Origin: Gigantopelta aegis
Lineage: Eukaryota > Mollusca > Gastropoda > Neomphalida > Peltospiridae
Direction: 5' to 3'
Length of the DNA: 64,000 bases
NCBI RefSeq assembly: GCF_016097555.1
Contig: NC_054706.1
Coordinates: 43,686,004-43,750,003, forward strand
The notes beneath the pieces are model-generated. The model searched no databases and had not been told where the DNA came from. It saw only the letters and a program-made list of their open reading frames with translations. Positions 57,429 through 64,000 of the stretch are shown here, in pieces (the stretch's first letter is position 1; every line of letters begins with the position of its first letter). A program made the position numbers and the translations under genes.

Positions 57429-58755
57429 GAAATGTAAATGCTTTTATCACTAGATCTACTATACCTGGACTTTTATCAATGCCCGTAATATTACTGCTTT
57501 CTTAAAATTTGACAAGATTGAAATTATCGTATCGTATTTAACATGGATCCCTGTTCACGCCTTTGTTTATATTCTCGAGTTAATATTATTGTCAACGTAA
57601 AATGTGTTATCTGTGGTATTCATGATGAATCATAAATAAAAGTGAAAATAGCCAAATGAAGCACAAGTTTGTAAATTTGAGATGGTCTCTTGGAGTTGTT
57701 TTTAACATACGGGGAAAAGGCAAGAGGAGGCCCCTGTCCCTCACCGCCTCGGGTGAGTATGTTACATTACATTAATTCAGAATTATGCAAACAAATAAAC
57801 AACAAAACAAAAACATAGTGTTCAACAACCGCAACACACATATCCACCAAAAAAAATCAGAAGTAATTACAATATTAAAATTAAAAATTACAATTAAATA
57901 CACGCACGCGTACTCAAAAACAAACACACCAAGTCTGGAAGGAGAAGAAGCCGCCGACGACGACGACGACGACGAAGACGAAGAAGAAGAAAACGAACAA
58001 GAACAGGAACAGGAATAAGCTTAAGGAGAAAGCAGGCCCATAGAAACCGAGCAACGGGGTGGGAGGAACAGACAATGAGGACATTTTTTTCTTCTTTTTT
58101 TTCTTTCTACTTTGTAGAATTAGAAATAAAAATCTGATTTGTGCTCCCCACTAGAGATATGCCTCCCACTCCACTTCTGATATCGTTTCTACGGGCCTGA
58201 AAAGAAGAAAAGGAAACCAAAAGAAAACCTCACCGATCTTCCAAGCGGTTCCATAAACTTACCGCAATAATCATGTGACGTCAAATCATTGATGACGTCA
58301 ACAACGCTGGTTGCCAAGGAGTTCAGCAGCAACTCTATTTCTAAACAAAATGGGGATTGGATATTGACAATATAACCGAATGCCTTGAAAAAAAAAATAA
58401 TAATAAAAAAATAATATAAAAAATTCTTGGCACTCGTGTTAATTGGCGTAGCCAGCCTTTATACTGGCAGGCGCCCAAGTGAAGTGGGGCACTATAACTC
58501 TCTTGGAACGACAGGCAAATATAAACGTAGCAGTGTGCAGGAAATTGTGCAGGGCGAGTCCAAATTAAGGCGAGCGTTAATTGCTTGTCCGAAAAATGCA
58601 TTTTTAAAACAATTTTCTTGGAGCGGAGGAGGGGGTGGGGGGAGAGGTTCGACATCCATCCCCACCTGCTGCACATGAACCTGCCTGACCTTTAAATTGT
58701 TTAACTTAAAAAACCAATTTGTTTTCAGGCACGTTTGGGAAAGCGTGTGTGGGGG

Positions 58756-59153
58756 CATGGGCGGATCCAAGGGGGGGGGGACCAGGGGGACGCGTCCCCC
58801 CAAAAAATTGTTCAAGTGCCCTCAAAATGTCCAAGTGCCCTTTTTGTTTGTAGAATTTTTTTTTTTTTAAGTAAACAATAATTATATTGTAGATAAATGA
58901 AATCAAGATTTTCGTGTACATGCGCAAGCTTGCAGATATGTGTCTGTGTTATTGAGTCTCAATGGGGCCCCATTGAGGTTCTAACGCGAGTGACGCCAAT
59001 TTACTTCATTATTGCTAGTATATTATGACGTAGAACTGTAGGAATTCATATTAATTGTAAATATCAAAACTTGTAGTAAGGTGCCCTTTTGACGAGTCAA
59101 TGTGCCCTTCTTTTTTGGCCCCCCCCTAAAAATATTTCCTGGATCCGCCCATG
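58756..59153. mobile_element. TIR element, CATGGGCGGATCC ends
   Basis: CATGGGCGGATCCAAGGGGG and, at the right, CCTGGATCCGCCCATG. The inner repeats GTGCCCTTTTTG and GTGCCCTTCTTTTTTG lie near both ends. It sits at the centre of the large palindrome, between the arms. Confidence 0.85.
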
Positions 59154-59286
59154 GGGGGTGGGGGGAGGTTCAGTGGTCCAACCAAATATATTTTACGGGA
59201 GAACCTAGACCGAGTACTCTAACCATAAGAGAGCAAGACGGACATTTGAGCAGTTAATACCTATAGTCTAGCTAGATCCCTTGTAG

Positions 59287-59667
59287 TTACCAGCCTCGGT
59301 GACGTCGTGGTAGGTCATCGGTCTACAAGCTGGTAGGTACTGGGTTCGGATCCCAGTCGAGGCATGGGATTTTTAATCCAAATACCGACTCCAAACCCCG
59401 AGTTAGTGCTCCGCAATGGGTAGGTGTAAACCACTTGCACCGACCAGTGATCCATAACTGGTTCAACAAAGGCCATGGTTTGTGCTATCCTGCCTGTGGG
59501 AAGCGCAAATAAAAGATCCCTTGCTGCTAATCGGAAGAGTAGCCCATGTAGTGGTGACAGCGGGTTTCCTCTCAAAATCTGTGTGGTCCTTAACCATGTC
59601 TGACGCCATATAACCGTAAATAAAATGTGTTGAGTGCGTCGTTAAATAAAACATTTCTTTCTTTCTT
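59287..59667 (+). mobile_element. tRNA-headed SINE, head I and tail 1
   Basis: Head CCTCGGTGACGTCGTGGTAG, B box GGGTTCGGATCCCAGTCGAG, tail GTTAAATAAAACATTTCTTT with (CTTT)n. CTTGTAG on both sides is the probable target duplication. It lies between the palindrome arms. Confidence 0.88.
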
Positions 59668-60130
59668 GTAGCGTAGTTGTTAAGCGAAGTCAGTTTACAG
59701 GCAACGGTTCAAAGCAAAAAATCGGTATGCGGTGCTGTTGTTGACGTCATCAATGATTTAACGTCATATGATTATTACGGTAAGTTTATGGAACCGCTTG
59801 GAAGATCAGTGAGTTTTTTGTTTTGGTTTCTTCTTTTGTTTATCTTCTTTTCAGTCCAGTAGAAACGATGTCTGAAGTAGGGTGGGGAGCACAAATGAAA
59901 GTTGTATCTTTAATTAGAAAAACAAAACAAAAACCATTCGTCCTTAAATGGGAGTGCGCGTACCTCCAACCCCTTCCCCGGTTTCTATGAGGCTGCTTTA
60001 TTGTTCTTTTTCATGTTCTGTTTCTTTTTCGTCGTAGTCATCTTCTTCTTCTTCTTGGTGTGTTGATTTTTGTGTACGCGTCCGTATTTGTTAACAACTG
60101 ATTAATTAATTAATTTATGGTTTGGTATTC

Positions 60131-60294
60131 AGTGGCGTAGGAAGGTACCAAAAAGTGGGTGGGGGCTCACTCTTATATTTAGGGCCTACACTTTTACACT
60201 ATTATAAAGCAAAATATCTGAAAAGTGGGGGGCACATGCCCCTTCCTCTCCCCACCCCCCCCCCCCCCCCCCCCCACTTCCTACGCCAGAGGAA
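60131..60294. mobile_element. 164-bp TIR element, CAGTGGCGTAGGAAG ends
   Basis: CAGTGGCGTAGGAAG at the left; CTTCCTACGCCA at the right. A C run of about 20 lies just inside the right end (60247-60275). Located in the palindrome's right arm only. Confidence 0.82.
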
Positions 60295-60517
60295 TTGTAG
60301 TTATTATAACTTGTGAGTGTCAATAGCTGTATAATAACAACAATGCAACACAATAAGCAACGGTTTGATCAGTGGTGTAGCACATATTATGTATACCTCA
60401 TCTTTATTTATCATTTGGACGAACATTTACAATTTAAGGTTAACTTTTCTTTTACAATTGTTCAAAACATGTTAATTAAACCTGTCAACCATTAAAACTT
60501 TATATATTTAATATATA

Positions 60518-62093
60518 CTACTCAAAAGAATTTAAGGGTCAGACGATATTTTCGACATTATTTTCTGAATGTCAATTATATTAGCTAGACCATAATGTCA
60601 CGCATGGTATTGTTCCATTTTGACGAAAATGGGTCTAAGCAACCCATAAATGAATTAAAATCCACTGTCATTGACGCTGTCGACTAGTTCTAATGGCGAA
60701 AACATGCTTACATTTGCACGTAAATTAGGGCGAAAGCGAAAGGTCTGCTAAGTGCCCATAACTTGCTTTTTCACAAAGCGCTTCATTTGCACGCTTTGCA
60801 TGTGTATTCCATGTTTCCAATGCTGAATTTCCGTATACTTGGAGCTTGCGTTCGTGTACGGTGCACACTCCAAATTCGACAATGGTACGACGTCAACTGA
60901 CTATCGAAGATCGAGGAAGGGCTATTGCTTGGCTTCAGGATGGCAATACGCAAAGAAATGTTGCTCTGAGACTTGGTGTCAGTCAGTGTCGTTGGCCGAC
61001 TGTGGCAACGGTACCAAGCAACGAATTCTGTTCGAAATCGTCCACGTTCGGGAAGACCCCGAAGCACTACAAATAGAGAGGACCGCTACATCACCAATAT
61101 GGCTCTACGTCAACGCACAACCACTGCACGCCGATTACGTGACAATCTGCGGACTGCGACTAGAACTCGAGTGTCTGATCAAACCATACGCAATCGTCTG
61201 AGAGCCAATAATCTACGCTGCCGTCGCCAGGCTGTTCGACCACCACTCCTACCACGTCACAGAACGGCCAGACGTCACTGGTGCACACTTCATCTGCGGT
61301 GGCAACGTGTTCAGTGGGGTCGAGTGATGTTCACTGATGAGTCCAGGTTTAGTTTCCAGTTCAACGACGGTCGGGTTCGTGTCTACAGACGTCCTGGGGA
61401 GCGCGTCGCTGACGTTAACCTTAGACAATGTCACCGGTTCGGTGGTGGCAGCGTCATGGTGTGGGGCGGCATCTCTATCCACCACAGGACCCCCCTCTAT
61501 GTGGTGGATGGCAATCTGAATGGAATCTGCTATCTGAATGAGATTATCCGGCCGTTGGTTCTCCCAGGCCTTCAGCAGATTGGCGGCGGGGCAGTTCTGC
61601 AGGATGACAATGCCAGACCCCACCGCGCCAGGGTGGTAACGGACTTTCTCAGACAACAAGGTATCGCCAGGATGGATTGGCCAGCATATTCGCCTGACTT
61701 GGCCCCAATAGAGCATGCCTGGGACGAATTAGGCAGGAGAGTTCGGGATAACCATGCCCCTCCGGCCAAGCTTCATGATCTGGGTCAACTTCTTATGGCA
61801 GAGTGGCAGGCCATTCCCCAAGAGTTCTTCAGACGTCTGATCAACAGCATGAGGCAACGATGTGTCGAGTGTATTCGCGCCAGGGGTGGATTCACACACT
61901 ATTAAACGAATGCTGTAATGTGTAAAATCCATGTTTGACAACCTTCAACTTTGACAGCATGTCATGTGACTTTCTTGTATACAGTGACATTTATTTGTGT
62001 GTTTTTTGTAAATATGGAACAATAAATTAAATTTTTGGTGTAGTTTACATCATCAATCTAGTACACTCTGAAACTTATTTGGTTATAAAATTT
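60518..62093 (+). mobile_element. Tc1-type transposon, right TIR missing
   Basis: The left TIR CTACTCAAAAGAATTTAAGG follows TA. The right side stops inside the subterminal region (TTATTTGGTTATAAAATTT) without the TIR present in the copy at 48288. The transposase is nearly complete. It cannot move in its present form. Confidence 0.92.
60882..61905 (+). pseudogene. Tc1 transposase, DD34E, one 2-bp deletion
   Basis: It starts MVRRQLTIEDRGRAIAWLQD. The frame breaks near 60986, where the copy at 49 kb has two extra bases (CAGTCAGAGTGTCG against CAGTCAGTGTCG). From 60973 an uninterrupted 310-codon frame holds the second helix-turn-helix, the linker RPRSGRPRSTTNREDRY, and the triad MFTDESRF, VLQDDNARPH and YSPDLAPIEHAW with 34 residues between the second Asp and the Glu. 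Full length would be about 341 residues, usual for Tc1. Confidence 0.93.
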
Positions 62094-62629
62094 GGTATAG
62101 AAAGTGTCTGTCAACACAAGTTATTAGATTTTCATACCAAAAATACCACAATTTTAGTCAGCTATTTGACAATCTACTACCTGACAGTATTACAAACAGT
62201 TTTGATGAACTTGGCGACTCCATAAACATCAGTTTTGACATTAAGATCACATTTCTACGTCTTGTAGTTCTAAATATATAGTTTTCTTGATGGACTTGAT
62301 CACAACTTTAGAAAATGTCATCTTATATTTTCATTAACTCTACACCCCAAAGATTAATTTCATCCAGTGACACTTCACGTTTATGGCCCTCTGCTGCAGA
62401 ACTATCAGGGGCCTACTCTGACCTTTTCCTCGTATGTTACTTTAAAAAAACCCACTCCAATACACGGGACCATCTCAAATTTACAAGTACTACATTTCGT
62501 TATTTTTATTTAATTTAATACATGCAAATAATAATGTATGAAACTTTAATGCAAGCACTATAACTACTAGTAAGCTTAGGTCTCTACCGGTTATACAGTG
62601 CGAATCCTCTAGTAAATACAATTATTTAG

Positions 62630-63500
62630 TTCTCATTATTGATTCCTGTTAGTTTGTTCAGTTCTCATTCATTTCTGTTTACAGTTTGTCAATTTCTCAG
62701 TATTTTGTTCTGTTTTCATTATTGATTAAGTTACAGTTTGGGTATACACAGTATGAATATACTAGTAAATACAATTACTTAGTATTAATTGAATATGAGA
62801 ATGTAGTTGAAAGTATTATATTATATATATGGTCATATCTTTCTTAATTTAGAATTTCTGTTACAGTTTGCTCAGAGCTCCCAATTGATCTCTGTTACAG
62901 TTTGTTCACTTTGCATTATTTATGTAGTAGTTTGTTCAGTTTGCATTATTGCTTTATTTCATTTGTTCATTTTACACTATTGGTTTATGTTACAGTTCTT
63001 CAATTCTCAATATTGATTTGTTAGTTTGTTCAGTTCTCATTCGTTTGTTTACAGTTTGTTCCTTTCTTATTATTTTATGTTACAATTTGTTCTGTTCTCA
63101 TTATTGTTTTCTGTTAGTTTGTTCATTTCTCATTAGTTTAAGTTACAATTTGTTCATTTCTCATTATTGGTTCTGTTAGTTTGTTCTGTTCTCATTACTG
63201 ATTTCTGTTACAGTTTGTTAAGTTATGATTATCGGTTTTAATTTATTCAATTTACATTAAAGTTACATCTCTCTTTCCTTCAGTCTTTGTTTCTTTCTTT
63301 GCTGTTAACCCCTAAAAAACTTTCATATTATACCATTATTATTCATGAAAATATATTTGTTTATAACAGGCCCCAACCCTCACACTACCAAATTTGTTTC
63401 TGGGGTTAATAAACTTTATTTGAACAAATAAAAAATTTACATTGTTGATTTGTTTGTTCATCTCTCATTATTCGTTTATTAGTTTATTCAGTTCTCATTA
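62630..63500 (-). repeat. 34-nt satellite, right-arm array
   Basis: The reverse of the left-arm unit (CAGTTCTCATTATTGATTTC, TGTTACAGTTTGTT). It resumes after the element at 63515-63884 and reaches the end of the window. Confidence 0.92.
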
Positions 63501-63514
63501 TTTATTTTTATTAA

Positions 63515-63884
63515 AGGGACATACCCTAGTTTTTAAACACTAACGCAGATTTTTGACTATTATAACCGTTTTTGATAACTTAAACCATACTTTACTTAGA
63601 TTTTATTGTTTAGATTGTCAGTTTCCGTACATTCGAAGTGTTTTTGGTCATCCCGGTGTTTTCAATATCACAAAATGCATTTCTCATATTTTTAAAAACG
63701 CACGTGCGTCTGAGAAGTAACAGTTATGGAGTTGAGTTTTAGTCTATTTTAGAAGGGATTTCACCATTTCAAAGTCGCAAACTCATGTTTCACTCAATTG
63801 TAACTTTATCCAAATGTGTTACAGGTTTGTAGATTAACTAAACTTGGTGTTGATTTTCACGAGTTGAAACTAGGGTATGTCCCT
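63515..63884. mobile_element. TTAA-flanked element, AGGGACATACCC family, best preserved
   Basis: TTAA at 63511-63514 and 63885-63888. AGGGACATACCCTAGTTT and AAACTAGGGTATGTCCCT are perfect inverted ends. 370 bp, no ORF. It inserted into the satellite of the right arm. Confidence 0.9.
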
Positions 63885-64000
63885 TTAATTGTTTTGTTCA
63901 GGGTTTATTAAATTCTGTTGTGAGTTTGTGGAGTTCGAATTATTAATTTCTGTTAGTTTATTTAGTGCATGTGAAAAAACTGGTTTCTTCTAGTTTGTTC

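Larger units (their letters stand above)
54360..58335 (+). repeat. Left arm of a large imperfect palindrome
   Basis: It aligns in reverse with 59735-63940. Matching stretches include 54360-54396 with 63898-63940 (array edges), about 56440-56560 with 62540-62830 (CTACATTCTCGTAGAAAATT region), about 57660-57760 with 62400-62480 (ATTTGAGATGGTC, AACATACGGGGAAAAGG) and 58090-58330 with 59738-59900 (GTCATCAATGATTTRACGTC). Independent insertions interrupt each arm. Confidence 0.85.
59735..63940 (-). repeat. Right arm of the large imperfect palindrome
   Basis: The reverse-complement partner of 54360-58335. It is longer because of the Tc1 (60518-62093) and the TTAA element (63515-63884). Divergence between arms is high, so the duplication is old. 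Confidence 0.85.

Noticed and set aside
57785-58018. 78-codon frame ending in a run of Asp and Glu
   Set aside because: The acidic run is a GAC/GAA simple repeat. The other palindrome arm has a different run and a 2-bp frame change just upstream, so coding is not conserved.
61249-61716. 155-codon minus-strand frame in the Tc1 copy
   Set aside because: Shadow of the transposase on the other strand.
1-64000. LTR retrotransposon, endogenous retrovirus or Polinton
   Set aside because: No long direct repeats with TG...CA ends, no gag, protease, integrase, envelope or capsid signatures. The RNase H at 45.5 kb belongs to a non-LTR element.

Overview
The window looks like intron-rich invertebrate nuclear DNA, most probably from a mollusc and perhaps a gastropod. 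The basis is AT-rich sequence, small exons separated by kilobase introns, and very dense tRNA-headed SINEs, TTAA-flanked short elements and I/jockey-type LINEs of a kind I associate with molluscan genomes. The species is an inference; nothing in the sequence names it. No operons, CRISPR arrays or prokaryotic features are present, and I saw no LTR retrotransposon, endogenous retrovirus or Polinton.

Layout. Positions 1-3.8 kb hold only mobile elements. Positions 3.8-15.2 kb carry twelve exons of METAP1 (methionine aminopeptidase 1, + strand). Only the extreme N-terminus is missing. Its introns hold a dead Crypton, SINEs, foldback elements and two local tandem amplifications that copy exon ends together with their splice donors. 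Positions 15.2-26.9 kb are intergenic: TTAA-flanked elements, SINEs, a 44-nt minisatellite and one weak candidate first exon at 23.68 kb. Positions 27.0-44.6 kb (- strand) hold a complete ten-exon gene for a 720-residue ankyrin-repeat/SOCS-box protein, a predicted substrate receptor of a Cullin-5 ubiquitin ligase. Its exons sum to an exact open frame. Its introns hold three minisatellites, a THAP-encoding TTAA transposon that resembles Kolobok, a 1.4-kb TIR element and a jockey/CR1-like LINE.

Positions 44.7-49.8 kb are an I-clade LINE with APE endonuclease, reverse transcriptase and RNase H remnants, broken by a Tc1 element. Positions 50-54 kb hold SINEs and short elements. Positions 54.36-63.94 kb form an old imperfect palindrome. 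Its two arms, about 4 kb each, both carry a 34-nt satellite, and each arm was later invaded by different transposons, including a second Tc1 copy in the right arm.

The two host genes have no evident functional link. METAP1 acts in co-translational protein maturation, and the ASB-type protein acts in ubiquitin-dependent degradation. The most interesting material is structural: the palindrome, the exon-plus-donor amplification inside METAP1, a LINE and a short element that share one 3' tail, and a shared TTAA/AGG end signature on four element families, one of which encodes a THAP domain.
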